Assembly: GCF_000801955.1 (NCBI RefSeq)
Contig: NZ_JSZO01000024.1
Coordinates: 1-64,000 of the forward strand
Source of the DNA: Ralstonia sp. A12
GTDB lineage: Bacteria > Pseudomonadota > Gammaproteobacteria > Burkholderiales > Burkholderiaceae
DNA: 64,000 nucleotides
Direction: 5' to 3'
Each line of letters starts with the position of its first letter. Positions within the stretch are counted from its first letter, which is position 1. Shown here in pieces: positions 8,107-17,300 of the stretch. The position numbers and the translations under genes were made by a program. The notes beneath the pieces were generated by a model. It had not been told where the DNA came from. It searched no databases and saw nothing but the letters and a program-made list of their open reading frames with translations.

Positions 8107-9501
8107 TTATGGGGCACTCAGGCTGCTGATGCCCGCGACCAACTTGGGTATCAGCGTGTCCCAGTCGCCCATGGCGTCGGGCCTGAGTACGTTCAGCGAT
8201 GGATACCAAGGCGTCGTATCCGCACCTTGTTCGTAGCGCCAATCAGCGCATCGTGCATTGAGCAGCAAGCAGCCAGGCTTGTTCAGCGCACCGGCTGCAT
8301 GGGTGAGTACCCCATCGTTGCCGACGAAGCCATCCAACTGATCGATGACCCCAATGACTTGCGCAAGGCTGGTTTGCAGCGGCAGGACTGTGCAGTGCCG
8401 AGGGTCATTCGAGTACAGGCCTTCGGCCCAGCGCACCCGCTCGTAGCCGCGCTGCATGACAACCCAATGGATGTCGTCTGAAGCGGTCCATAGCGGGTCA
8501 AGATGTTCATGGACCAGGCTCTTGCGCGCATACAGATCGTTGGATTCGCAGGACGACCAGAAAATACCAACGCACCTTCTTCCTTGTGCTCGCTTGCGTA
8601 TTTCACTCAGTACCTGCGCAACTTGCGGGTCGCCATACGGCTCGATGTAGCGGTCGGTAGATCCGTAGCCAAGCACGGGAAAAAGCGACGCAAACAGCGC
8701 GAATGGCGTCGTCCACATATGCGCATCATTGCGCCCGCCCACAAAGTCGGCGGACCTCAGCTGCTGTGCTAGCTGGTGGTCGTGTTCATTGATCCAGTAG
8801 CCGCCCAACAGTCCATCGAATTGAACGTCCCAGTCGATCTCCACGCCAAGTGCTTGCAAGGCGCGCGCATACCGAATCCACTGGATGAAATCACCAAATC
8901 CGCAGGAGAACGCCTTGATGGTCAAGCGCTTTGGCAGCGCTCGCTGCCCGGACCAGTAGTGCTCCACATCCTGCGTTGGCCATAGCTCGGCAACGGCTTG
9001 CGGGCTGCAATAGCTCTTGTGGAAGGCGTGGATGCCAGCGGCAATACCGTGGCTACGCATGATGCTGCGCGCGCGAATCTGTTCGCTCATGCACGATGCC
9101 GAAACGGTGGCGTCACGCTGCACGCTCAGCCCACGATCATCCTCGCCAAGATAGTGGTAGCCGCACAATCGCACGTAGTGGGACGATTCGCCGGGAAGCT
9201 CCGTCTTGGATGCCAGCGCGTCGATTGCCGCAAGGCCAACTTCTTTTGCACCGAGGTGCGCACAGATATCCGCGAGGCAATGAAAGTGCATGCCAAAGGT
9301 GCCTGCTTCGCGTGTCAGCATGAAGCAGATATCCAGCGCTTTCAGAAGCCGGTTTGACCGGTAGTACATCTGTGCCAGCCAGTACCAATACTCCGCACTA
9401 CCTTTGTCCGCATCGTGGCGCGACGCAAGGAATGCGCTGCAGGCATCGATGTGACCGCCGAGCAGCGCTGGCTGCAGCTTGTCATAGCCGTCGACATGCA
9501 T
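8107..9501 (-). CDS. TPR protein with glycosyltransferase family 9-like C-terminus
   Basis: A 464-residue protein. Residues about 20-150 form TPR-like helical repeats (AEYWYWLAQMYYRSNRLLKA). The C-terminal 280 residues resemble heptosyltransferase-like GT-B folds often fused to TPRs in bacteria: GFGDFIQWIRYARAL near residue 200, GIFWSS near 320, and GNDGVLTHAAGALNKP near 400 for the nucleotide-sugar pocket. Such proteins often sit beside FkbM methyltransferases and are thought to glycosylate proteins or surface glycans. The start has a strong GGGAGG site and follows the EAL gene by 22 bp. The sugar donor and acceptor cannot be read from sequence. Confidence 0.78.
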   Translation of the reverse strand: MHVDGYDKLQPALLGGHIDACSAFLASRHDADKGSAEYWYWLAQMYYRSNRLLKALDICFMLTREAGTFGMHFHCLADICAHLGAKEVGLAAIDALASKTELPGESSHYVRLCGYHYLGEDDRGLSVQRDATVSASCMSEQIRARSIMRSHGIAAGIHAFHKSYCSPQAVAELWPTQDVEHYWSGQRALPKRLTIKAFSCGFGDFIQWIRYARALQALGVEIDWDVQFDGLLGGYWINEHDHQLAQQLRSADFVGGRNDAHMWTTPFALFASLFPVLGYGSTDRYIEPYGDPQVAQVLSEIRKRAQGRRCVGIFWSSCESNDLYARKSLVHEHLDPLWTASDDIHWVVMQRGYERVRWAEGLYSNDPRHCTVLPLQTSLAQVIGVIDQLDGFVGNDGVLTHAAGALNKPGCLLLNARCADWRYEQGADTTPWYPSLNVLRPDAMGDWDTLIPKLVAGISSLSAP

Positions 9502-9523
9502 GCGTGCCTCCCATTTTCGTCAG

Positions 9524-10447
9524 TCAACGCGACAAGGCTGAAGGCACGGCCCTCACTTGATGCAATGCATTTGCCGCCCACCATGCGCAAACGTCATCAG
9601 CGCGCATGGGGCGACCAATGAAGTAGCCCTGTGCCATGTCGCATCCCATTTTCTGCAACACGTCCACCACCGCTTTGGTTTCCACACCTTCCGCCACCAC
9701 CTGCATGCCGAAGTCGTGTGCAAGCCGGATGGTCCACGCCACGATGCGTTGATCCGCCTTGCTGCTATCCAATGCCGCGATGAATGATCGGTCGATCTTG
9801 AGCACGTCGACCGGCAGCATCTTCAGATAGGCGAGCGAGGCATAGCCCGCCCCAAAGTCATCGATAGACAGCTTGACCCCAATCTCCCGAAGCAGAAGCA
9901 ATCGCTTGAGCACGACTGCCGAGTCTTGTATGAGCGCGCTCTCCGTGATCTCCAACTCAATGGAATCTGGAGGGATTTCGAACGCATCCAGAAGCGCCTT
10001 GACGTCATTTACGAAATTCGGCGCGGCGAAATTGCGGACGCTGACATTGATGGACAACGACGTGCAGAACCCATTTTCATGCCATACCCGCAGTTGGGAG
10101 AGCGCCGCCTTGATGACCCACATCGTGAATGGGTGGATCAGCTCCGTTGCCTCCGCAACCTGAACAAAGACTGTTGGCGAGATGTCTCCACGCTCCGGAT
10201 GATTCCATCGCGTCAGCACCTCAAAGCCCTCGACCGTTCCGTCGACGAGCCTCAGCTTGGGCTGGAACATCAGCGATAGTTGGTCCTCGTGAATCGCCTG
10301 CTCAAGATCCTGCTTGATCAGCATCATTTCAGGTGTCAACACCATGCCTGCCCCCGCCTTTGCGACACCGACTTGATCCACCACAAGATTCTCCCGACTG
10401 ATCGGGCTGATATCGCCCCCGGCAGCAATGTGAGAAACGATCCGCAT
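9524..10447 (-). CDS. EAL-domain cyclic-di-GMP phosphodiesterase
   Basis: A 307-residue cytoplasmic protein consisting of a short N-terminus (about 45 residues) and one EAL domain, with no membrane segment or GGDEF. The catalytic set appears intact: the signature is EVL in FEVLTRW, Asn in SINVS, Glu in LEITESAL, the Asp pair in SIDDFGAGYASL, Lys in VLKIDRSF, Glu in AEGVET and Gln in AQGYFIGRP. It should hydrolyse c-di-GMP to pGpG and lower biofilm signalling. It heads the run with the TPR/glycosyltransferase and FkbM genes. The first 35 residues match nothing I know. Confidence 0.88.
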   Translation of the reverse strand: MRIVSHIAAGGDISPISRENLVVDQVGVAKAGAGMVLTPEMMLIKQDLEQAIHEDQLSLMFQPKLRLVDGTVEGFEVLTRWNHPERGDISPTVFVQVAEATELIHPFTMWVIKAALSQLRVWHENGFCTSLSINVSVRNFAAPNFVNDVKALLDAFEIPPDSIELEITESALIQDSAVVLKRLLLLREIGVKLSIDDFGAGYASLAYLKMLPVDVLKIDRSFIAALDSSKADQRIVAWTIRLAHDFGMQVVAEGVETKAVVDVLQKMGCDMAQGYFIGRPMRADDVCAWWAANALHQVRAVPSALSR

Positions 10448-11009
10448 GCTCCACCCCTAGTTCGCTTTTTTTGTATTCATCGGAAACAACAGGATGCCCC
10501 TGCCCCAGATCATCTGGTGGATAGCGACCCATGGCAGGTTATCGGACAGTAGATTGGTGTTTCAAAAAACAATCGTTACGCGAGACAGTGCCGGCATCGT
10601 GATGAGGACGACACGCAGCCTGTATCGCCATGACGCGGCCGTGCGATGTGCGACATGAACCAAGTCCGCGCAGAAGCGAGCCAAGCAAGCGCTTCGATGC
10701 ATCAACGAGAGCAAAGGCAAGGGCGAATGATCCGGCTCGAAGATCGCCAGACTCCAGCCTCGGACGTCAAAGCAACCCTTCAGGCCGGCGCCGCTGGAGC
10801 GGGTCTTCGCCAACATCGTCAATCGGACTGCTGCAAAAAAAAGCGCCAGACGGACGGGTGACCGCCTGGCGCAACAGGGGGTGTCAAGGTTCCGGGGAAG
10901 AGCGGAGCGTGTGGAACCTCGACGGCAGAAAGATAAGGCAATCTGCAGGGAACACTGTTTCTAACTGTATCTATTGATCTCGCAAACGAATCTGCGCGCG
11001 CCACACCTT
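10448..11009. other. Intergenic region, 562 bp
   Basis: The left end holds the EAL gene leader. A minus-strand intrinsic terminator for the response regulator lies at 10835-10872. Nothing protein-like is visible between about 10560 and 10830. Confidence 0.5.
10835..10872 (-). terminator. Intrinsic terminator of the pseudo-receiver regulator
   Basis: Read on the minus strand, GCGCCAG (complement of 10866-10872) pairs with CTGGCGC (complement of 10843-10849) and is followed by eight U residues (10842-10835). It lies about 140 bp downstream of the stop codon at 11010. Confidence 0.75.
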
Positions 11010-11723
11010 CTACATGCCGCCTGCGCCAACCACCAAGCAGTAGCCGCGACCGCGCACGGTCTGGAGTTTTCCGTCGCACGGCGTACCGGTTAGCGCCAAG
11101 CGTAATTTGTGTACACACACGTCCACCGTCCGCACGCCAACGTAGGCGTGCCTGTTACCCCACACGTGGTCAAGCAGTTGCATGCGTGAATGGGTCTGCT
11201 GGGGGTGCACTACAAAGAAATGCAGCAGGCGGAATTCCAGCGGACTGAGGGGGACCGCACGCGGTCCGCTATCGGTTTGCGCCGTCACACCCAGCACGAG
11301 GGGATCGAGAAGCAGGCCATTGAGCCGCACCACCTCGCCGTCCTGCGGCGGTGAGCGGCGACGCAGCACGGCGCGAATGCGCGCGTGCAGTTCACCAGCG
11401 TGGCACGGTATCACCATGCAATCGTCAGCACCGGCGTCAAGCGCTGCGATCTTGGCGTACGCATCGTCATCAAGCGACAACGCGATGATCGGCAGACCAT
11501 GCATGTTCCTGCTGGCGCGCAGGGCCAACACCATCTCGGTCGCCGCACTGTTCGGTAACGTCCACTCCATCAGCAGCAAGTCCGGCGAGAGCACACTCAT
11601 GATCGCCTGTACCTGAGCCAGGTTCGTGACCCAATGGACGGTGTGCCCTGCCTCCCGCAGCAACCGCAGACACCATTCCCCCTCGACGCGGTCTTTGCCG
11701 ATCATCAGTATTTGCAAGTTCAC
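11010..11723 (-). CDS. OmpR-family regulator with degenerate receiver domain
   Basis: A 237-residue protein with receiver fold (1-118) and winged helix DNA-binding domain (about 135-232; LSPLEFRLLHFFVVHP, VRTVDVCVHKLRLAL, GRGYCLV). The receiver lacks the phosphorylation chemistry. The usual Asp after beta-3 is Glu in LLLMEWTLP, the N-terminal acidic pair is replaced by IGKD, and the conserved Lys-Pro is Ile-Pro in CMVIPCH. It is therefore probably independent of phosphorylation, either constitutively active or tuned by ligand or partner. No kinase is nearby. A 15-bp perfect hairpin lies 22 bp upstream of the start. Confidence 0.88.
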   Translation of the reverse strand: MNLQILMIGKDRVEGEWCLRLLREAGHTVHWVTNLAQVQAIMSVLSPDLLLMEWTLPNSAATEMVLALRASRNMHGLPIIALSLDDDAYAKIAALDAGADDCMVIPCHAGELHARIRAVLRRRSPPQDGEVVRLNGLLLDPLVLGVTAQTDSGPRAVPLSPLEFRLLHFFVVHPQQTHSRMQLLDHVWGNRHAYVGVRTVDVCVHKLRLALTGTPCDGKLQTVRGRGYCLVVGAGGM

Positions 11724-11744
11724 TTGAAAGCCCTGTCCAAGGAT

Positions 11745-11783
11745 GCTGCTCGCGTAGCCAATGATTCAGGCTACGCGAGCAGC
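11745..11783. promoter_or_regulatory. Perfect 15-bp hairpin in the regulator leader
   Basis: GCTGCTCGCGTAGCC (11745-11759) pairs perfectly with 11769-11783 across a 9-base loop. It lies 22 bp upstream of the response regulator start and downstream of an A/T-rich stretch at 11792-11800. On the minus strand it would lie in the 5' leader. It could be an operator, an mRNA structure masking translation, or a terminator for transcripts entering from the right. Confidence 0.55.
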
Positions 11784-11936
11784 GCGCTTTCAAAAAAATA
11801 ACTGTGAACTGCAGGCCGCCCTTGCTATGGGCGTGATGGTCGAGCACCTGCTGTCGGCACGGAGCGACGCAGGCTCACCTCGTGAAAACCGCGCCGGATT
11901 CTCTACTTCTCAGTAGTACCGTCTGTTGGTGAGGGG

Positions 11937-13280
11937 TCAAAGTCTCGCGCCGTCGCGATTCAGGAGTTGCCGCACATCCTGCCCCGCAATCGCACGGACA
12001 CTGATGCGCTCGTTCGCGGCAAGTGCGGCGGCGTGCCCGATTGCGTGTCCGTAGGAAAAGCACTGCGCTGTCACGCGCGCAGAGGCAACCGCTTCATGCT
12101 CCGCCGACAGGCACCGCCCCGCCACCAGCAACGACTCGCCCTGACTCGGCACGAAGCAGCCAAAGGGCACCTCGTAGTAATCGTTGAGCAGCCATTCAAC
12201 GCGCGGACGATCGCCCGTATGCAGTTCAATGGGCCAAGGCGATCGCGCAATGCCGTCGGCAAACTTTGCGCCCGCCAGAATGTCGGCGTTGCGCAGGGTC
12301 TTTGCACCGCGCGCCTGTCGCGTCTGCCGCACCCCAACCTGCACCGCCGTGTCATTCACCCAGCTTGCCTCGCAGCCCGCCAGATACTCGCGGAAGAATC
12401 GCGCGTACTCGCGTGCCTGCAAGCGCCCTTCGAATTCCGCTTCTGAAAAGTCCCGGTACAGCACTGCGTTGAGTTCCCGCCCGTCCGCCCCTGTCACACG
12501 CGTGCAGTTGCAAAGCAGTTCACCAGGCCGCGTGGTGGGAAACAACCAGATCTTGGCGCGCGGAAGCCGGTAGCCCCGGATGTTGGCCTGCGCAATCTTT
12601 GCCGAGACTTCTAGCGGCATGATGGTGTCTCGACCGTAAGCGGCAATGAATCGCTCCATATCGACGCCCATCAGCCGGAAGATCATGGTTGGGTTCTGCA
12701 CGCGCCCGCCGTCTCCCATGAATGTTGGCAACCCGGCCATGGAAACCAGATCGGCATCGCCCGTGGCATCAATCGTGACAGCGGCCCGGATTTGCAGCTT
12801 GCCCTCCTTCGTGTATACCTGAGCGCCCGCCACGCGGTCACCATCGAGCAGCACTTCCGTCGCCACCGCGTGGTAGATGGTGGTCACGCCGGCACCGGAC
12901 AGCAGCGCGTCGGCAGTCTCCCGCCATGCGAGCGGCTCATGCACACGCGTGTAGGTTTTTCCGTATTTGAGCGGTTCACTCAACCCGTCGCGCTGTTCCA
13001 TCTGCGCGATGAATTCATCGACGAATCCGTGCACGAGCTGGCGTGGCGCCGCGTTGCCTTCGCTGGCTTCGTACAAGCCGCAGATGGTGCCGGACAGCCC
13101 TGCCACCGCGCCGCCCCCGCAAAAGCCGTAACGTTCGATCAACACGACGCGGCAGCCCTGTCGCGCGGCCGTGACTGCCGCCGCCAAACCCGAGGCACCG
13201 CCACCTGCGACGAGAACATCTGTATCCAGGACGTGGGCCGGCCGCCGATCCAGGGCGGCCAGAACATGTGTGCTTGCCAT
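11937..13280 (-). CDS. FAD-dependent oxidoreductase (FAD_oxidored family)
   Basis: A 447-residue flavoprotein. The dinucleotide-binding motif DVLVAGGGASGLAAAVTAAR is at residues about 20-40, followed by IERYGFCGGGAVAG; TIDATGDADLVSMAG near 175 is the second FAD-binding motif; LLVAGRCLSAEHEAVASAR near the end closes the fold. This resembles the PF12831 family, whose members oxidise small acids or amines. It is the last gene of the operon MFS, enoyl-CoA hydratase, CoA-transferase, FAD oxidoreductase (86-bp gap to the CoA-transferase). A role oxidising the imported acid before or after CoA activation is inferred. The chosen ATG has an AAGGGA site; 26 upstream codons are open but not protein-like. 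Confidence 0.85.
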   Translation of the reverse strand: MASTHVLAALDRRPAHVLDTDVLVAGGGASGLAAAVTAARQGCRVVLIERYGFCGGGAVAGLSGTICGLYEASEGNAAPRQLVHGFVDEFIAQMEQRDGLSEPLKYGKTYTRVHEPLAWRETADALLSGAGVTTIYHAVATEVLLDGDRVAGAQVYTKEGKLQIRAAVTIDATGDADLVSMAGLPTFMGDGGRVQNPTMIFRLMGVDMERFIAAYGRDTIMPLEVSAKIAQANIRGYRLPRAKIWLFPTTRPGELLCNCTRVTGADGRELNAVLYRDFSEAEFEGRLQAREYARFFREYLAGCEASWVNDTAVQVGVRQTRQARGAKTLRNADILAGAKFADGIARSPWPIELHTGDRPRVEWLLNDYYEVPFGCFVPSQGESLLVAGRCLSAEHEAVASARVTAQCFSYGHAIGHAAALAANERISVRAIAGQDVRQLLNRDGARL

Positions 13281-13366
13281 GAGCAGATCCCTTGAAATGC
13301 ACGGACTGGGCCACCGGCCGCCGCAAGGGCTAGCCCGCCCAAGCCCGGTGGCTCCCATCCATGCTG

Positions 13367-14935
13367 TTACGCGGCAAACAGGTCCGCATCCATGGTTTTC
13401 AACACGTCGGCGATCCGCTTGGGCTGGAACTCCATTTGCTCGAGCACGTCTTTGCGCACATCGATGCCCTTTGCGACTTCCGTCAGAACCAGCCCATGCG
13501 CGTGGACTTCGAACACGGCGCGTTCGGTGATGATCTTCGCGGTCTGCCCGCGCTCCCGCACGTTCTTCATCACGGGATACGTGATCTGCTCGGCCTGGGG
13601 CACGAACTTGCGCACACGCCCTTCCTTCACGATACGCAGTCCCTCGGACGAGATATCGGTCACCAGCCCACCCGTGGTGAACGTACCGGTAAAGATCAGA
13701 TCCTGTGCGTTGTAGGCAATGTCGATGAAGCCGCCAGCTCCGGGGTTGAAGCTGCCGAACCGGCTGACGTTCACATTGCCCTGCGCGTCGAACTGCGCGA
13801 ACGCGAGCGCGGCAAATTTGCAGTTGCCCCCGTTAATGAAGTCGAACTGGGCCAAGCCGTCCAGCAGCGCTTCCGGATGCAGGTTGGCCGAGAACTGCCA
13901 GCCGCTCATGACCAGGCCACCGAAGGTCCCGTGCTCGGTCGTCATCCAGTAGTCGTCAATCCGGCCATCGTCAAACAAGCCGTCCTCCCACATGGTGAGC
14001 GGAGCATCCGATGACGCGCCAAAGCCGAAGATGCTGACGGTTTTTCGCGGCACCTCGCGCGCCGCGCGCCGTGCCACGACCTTGTCAGGTGCCATCGGCA
14101 GCGGTTGGAGCCGGCCGTAATCGGGCACCTGGCCGCCGAGATAGGCGACGTCAAACGACGTATCCGTCACCATCATCTGCTGGGGGTCGACCACCACGTG
14201 GTCAACCAGGACCCCCGGAATCTTGACCTCCTGCACGGCGCGCGTCCGACGCTCTGTCGTGCGCTGCACCTGTGCAATCACCCTTCCGCCGCATGCCTTG
14301 ACCGCCAACGCGATCGCCAGCGAGGAAGACATCAGCGCCTCGCCTTCGAACGAGAGGTTGCCGAACTCATCCGCACTGGTGGCGCGGATGATGCCCACGT
14401 CGAGCTTGCGCGTCGGATAGAACAGATATTCCTCGCCCTCGAACTCGACCAGCTTGATAAGGTCTTCCGAGCAGCGATTGGTCAGCTTGCCGCCATGCTG
14501 ACGCGGATCGGCATACGTACCCAGACCAATGCGTGTCAGGTAGCCAGGCCCTTTGCGGGCCACTTCCCGCAGCCAGTGCATGCTGGCGCCGATCGGCCAG
14601 CTATAGGCTTCGATCGCGTTTTCCTGGATCAGCCGCATCAACTCCGGCCGGCGGCCGGTCTTGGGGTCGACCGGGTTGACGTAGGAGCCAGAAACGATGC
14701 GTTTCATCAACCCCGGCGCCGCCACCCAATCCATCCCGCGGATCCCCATCGCATCCCCCGTGCCGCACGGGAAATAGAACGACAGATTGGAAGGCGAGCC
14801 GCTCGTGTCAAAGCGATTGCGCAGCGCCTTCAGTACGCTGTCCGGGGTGATCCAGCCAATGACACCCACACTTGCGACGCTGCTGCCATCACGGATCAGC
14901 GAGACGGCCTCTTCAGCCGAACAGATCTTGCTCAT
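13367..14935 (-). CDS. Acyl-CoA:carboxylate CoA-transferase (family I)
   Basis: A 522-residue single-chain enzyme with fused alpha and beta halves, like propionate/acetate CoA-transferases. It starts MSKICSAEEAVSLIRDGSSV, has a glycine-rich GLGTYADPRQHGG near residue 145, and EHGTFGG near 350, where the catalytic Glu forming the glutamyl-CoA thioester is expected. It moves CoA between carboxylates and so activates the substrate. Its ATG overlaps the stop of the enoyl-CoA hydratase gene by four bases (ATGA), so the two are translationally coupled. The actual acid is unknown. Confidence 0.87.
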   Translation of the reverse strand: MSKICSAEEAVSLIRDGSSVASVGVIGWITPDSVLKALRNRFDTSGSPSNLSFYFPCGTGDAMGIRGMDWVAAPGLMKRIVSGSYVNPVDPKTGRRPELMRLIQENAIEAYSWPIGASMHWLREVARKGPGYLTRIGLGTYADPRQHGGKLTNRCSEDLIKLVEFEGEEYLFYPTRKLDVGIIRATSADEFGNLSFEGEALMSSSLAIALAVKACGGRVIAQVQRTTERRTRAVQEVKIPGVLVDHVVVDPQQMMVTDTSFDVAYLGGQVPDYGRLQPLPMAPDKVVARRAAREVPRKTVSIFGFGASSDAPLTMWEDGLFDDGRIDDYWMTTEHGTFGGLVMSGWQFSANLHPEALLDGLAQFDFINGGNCKFAALAFAQFDAQGNVNVSRFGSFNPGAGGFIDIAYNAQDLIFTGTFTTGGLVTDISSEGLRIVKEGRVRKFVPQAEQITYPVMKNVRERGQTAKIITERAVFEVHAHGLVLTEVAKGIDVRKDVLEQMEFQPKRIADVLKTMDADLFAA

Positions 14936-15675
14936 GCTTTGACTCCAAATTTTGCGAGGGTTGCCTTGGCCACCGGGTGACTGCAGTTCTCTGCAAACAG
15001 CAGATTGGCCTCGGCATCGCGCAGCTCTCCGTCCACGGCAAAGCTGTCTCGGAAGTAGCGCTTGGTTGCGGCAACAGCAGGCACCGGATACTGCGCCAAG
15101 GTGTGCGCGACGTTCACCGCCTTGGCCAGCGCCTCGCCATCGGCCACCACGTAATCTGCGAGCCCAAGGCGCATGGCTTCGATGCCGTTGATCTCCTCTG
15201 CGCCCCAGGCAAGACGTCGCGCGGTTGCCGGTGTGCACCGACCCAGCAGGAACTGCAGACCCCAGGGGGGAATCCAGCCGATCTTCACTTCCGGCATGTG
15301 CCAGCGGCACGTCGTCGTCGTGACCACCAGATCGCATGCCGCCGCCAGGGCGAACCCGCCCCCTAAGCTGAAACCGGAGACCGCGCACACCACCGGCGTG
15401 CTCAACATGGAGATGGCACGGGCGAGCGCTGCCGTCATCGACTCATGCCCCCGCATCTCTGCGAGCGACATGTTCCCCAGCTCCTTCAGATCGCTTCCCG
15501 CACAGAATCCCGGGTCCGTGCCGGTCAGCACGATGGCGTGCACGCCGGGATCGTTGTCCAGTTCATAAAAAGCTTGTCCCATCTGCGCAATCAGTTCGGA
15601 ACCCAGAGCGTTCCGGCGTTGCGGGCGATCGATGGTGAGGATGGCGACATTCCCATCCCGTTGCGTCAGCAGCAT
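14932..15675 (-). CDS. Enoyl-CoA hydratase/isomerase family (crotonase) protein
   Basis: A 247-residue crotonase-fold enzyme. The first oxyanion-hole segment is GFCAGSDLKEL near residue 58, and the second is SGFSLGGGFALAAACDL near residue 102. The position usually holding a catalytic Glu reads PEVKIGW, so an acidic residue is present. A GGAGAG site precedes the ATG. It follows the MFS gene by 26 bp and overlaps the CoA-transferase start. It may hydrate, isomerise or cleave the CoA ester made by the next enzyme. Confidence 0.88.
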   Translation of the reverse strand: MLLTQRDGNVAILTIDRPQRRNALGSELIAQMGQAFYELDNDPGVHAIVLTGTDPGFCAGSDLKELGNMSLAEMRGHESMTAALARAISMLSTPVVCAVSGFSLGGGFALAAACDLVVTTTTCRWHMPEVKIGWIPPWGLQFLLGRCTPATARRLAWGAEEINGIEAMRLGLADYVVADGEALAKAVNVAHTLAQYPVPAVAATKRYFRDSFAVDGELRDAEANLLFAENCSHPVAKATLAKFGVKA

Positions 15676-15701
15676 GTATCTCTCCTGCACGAATGACTGA
15701 A

Positions 15702-17045
15702 TTACTGGATTGCGACCGGATCGCCAGAGTTGGCGGCATCGGCGGGCGCTCCCCGAGATGGCTCGACACGAATGAACCACGACGCCGCAATGCCGACCAG
15801 AATGCATGCCGTCAGGAAGATCCAACCTTGCGAGTAGTCCTTGCCGGCGCTGGTGACGACAATGAGCCCCGCGAAGATCTTTGCGCTGAACGCGGCCACG
15901 ACGTAGCCCACGCCGTTCACAAAGCCCATCGCCTTGCCGTAGACCTCGGGCGTGAAGATCTCTGCCGGTACGGTGAGGAACGGCCCCCAAGCCATGTTGG
16001 CGAAGAAACCCATGCCGCACAGCACGATGGCGAGCGCGGTCGGGTTGTCGGTCTGCAGTGTTGCCATGGCCAGCACGAAGGGCGCCAAGCCGGCAAAGCA
16101 CGCGCCGATCATGATGCGGCGATTGCCACGAAACACCTTGTCGGACAGATAGGACGACACGAAGCTGCCAATGGCGCCCGCAGCAAAGTACAGCGCGCTC
16201 CAGTAGCCCATCGATAGCAGCTTGAAACCGAACTTGTCTGCCAGGTATAGGGGAATCCAGATCGATGCCCCCCAGTACGTCACCTGCATCACCACGTCGA
16301 CGACAACGACGGCGATATAGGCGCGGCTCTTGAAGAGATCCAGGAACGAGAAGTTTCTGACCTTCAGAATCTGGCGCTGCACGTCGTGAAAATTGTCGCC
16401 CTTCAGGATGCCGGCTTCGATCTCATCCTTGTAGCTGTACTGCAGCTCTTCGGGGGTGATGCGCGAATACTGTTCAGGGCGATCAAAGACCAAAGCGGCA
16501 ATCAGGAGCAGAGGCACCACGCCCAGCGCGCCGGTAATGAAGAACACCAGACGCCAACTACCGGTGTGCACGGCCAACTGCGTGGCAAAAATGGCAGCCC
16601 AGGCTGGCGTCAGGATCCACGCCCACGACAGCAGTGCCTGCGCCCTGGCCCGGCCATCCTTGTTGAACCAACGCATCAGAATGCGGGCAGACGGCACATA
16701 CTCCGTGCCGACCAGCACGCCGAAGATCGCCATCCGCAAGAAGTACTCATTCCGGTCATGGATCAGCCCCATCCATGCCGTCATCACCGACCACGAGATG
16801 ACCGAAAAGATCAGGATCTTCTTCGCGCCGAACCGGTCCGTCAGCACCCCAGAGATGTACTGCGCCGGCCCATAGAAGATGAGCATCAAGAACGTGCCGG
16901 TACCGATATCGGCCGCGCTCAATCCAATGTCTGCGGCAATGAAGGGGTTCAGCAGGTTGGTTTTGACCCGATCCAGAAATTGGATGCTGTAGGCGACGAA
17001 CAAAGTCGTCGCAACGATCCAGCGGTAACTGACTTTCATGTTCAC
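15702..17045 (-). CDS. MFS transporter, organic-acid type
   Basis: A 447-residue inner-membrane transporter with about 12 hydrophobic helices and MFS motif A near residue 66 (GVLTDRFGAKKI). It resembles the anion:cation symporter group that takes up carboxylates. The start is a GTG at 17045 with AGGAGA six bases upstream; the ATG two codons later is less well spaced, and the duplicated remnant at 6094 aligns with the GTG. It heads the operon and is divergent from GntR paralogue 2. A perfect TGACATGTCA lies 57 bp upstream, the likely operator. Confidence 0.88.
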   Translation of the reverse strand: MNMKVSYRWIVATTLFVAYSIQFLDRVKTNLLNPFIAADIGLSAADIGTGTFLMLIFYGPAQYISGVLTDRFGAKKILIFSVISWSVMTAWMGLIHDRNEYFLRMAIFGVLVGTEYVPSARILMRWFNKDGRARAQALLSWAWILTPAWAAIFATQLAVHTGSWRLVFFITGALGVVPLLLIAALVFDRPEQYSRITPEELQYSYKDEIEAGILKGDNFHDVQRQILKVRNFSFLDLFKSRAYIAVVVVDVVMQVTYWGASIWIPLYLADKFGFKLLSMGYWSALYFAAGAIGSFVSSYLSDKVFRGNRRIMIGACFAGLAPFVLAMATLQTDNPTALAIVLCGMGFFANMAWGPFLTVPAEIFTPEVYGKAMGFVNGVGYVVAAFSAKIFAGLIVVTSAGKDYSQGWIFLTACILVGIAASWFIRVEPSRGAPADAANSGDPVAIQ

Positions 17046-17102
17046 TGCATGTCTCCTGCGTGCGCGTTGGCGATCCCTTTTGGGATTTTTTTAGAATATC
17101 TG

Positions 17103-17112
17103 TGACATGTCA
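17103..17112. promoter_or_regulatory. Candidate GntR operator, copy 2 (TGACATGTCA)
   Basis: A perfect 10-bp palindrome 57 bp upstream of the MFS start, in the divergent MFS/GntR promoter region. Related copies lie at 17301 and 6147. Binding by the GntR paralogues is inferred. Confidence 0.55.
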
Positions 17113-17300
17113 GCACTATAGCAACGCGCATCCGACGATGCCACGGTGGGTTTACCCGAGGCAGGCGAGCAGCCTGATGCGCGTTAGAAGGGACCGCATA
17201 TGAAGGAGGCCAAAGATGGTGGCGCATGCGAAATCGCCCGCCAGGCAAGCATCAGCGCCTTGTGGAGCAACATCGATGGACAGAGCCAACGCGGCACAGC

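Noticed and set aside
10562-10822. Minus-strand frame of 86 codons in the gap after the EAL gene
   Set aside because: No ribosome site, Arg/Ser-rich composition, and no recognisable domain or membrane pattern.
14936-15388. Upstream in-frame extension of the CoA-transferase
   Set aside because: It overlaps the enoyl-CoA hydratase gene, is not protein-like, and the ATG at 14935 aligns with family N-termini and gives the ATGA overlap.
15676-16101. Upstream in-frame extension of the enoyl-CoA hydratase
   Set aside because: It lies inside the MFS gene and the crotonase fold starts at MLLTQRDG with a good ribosome site.
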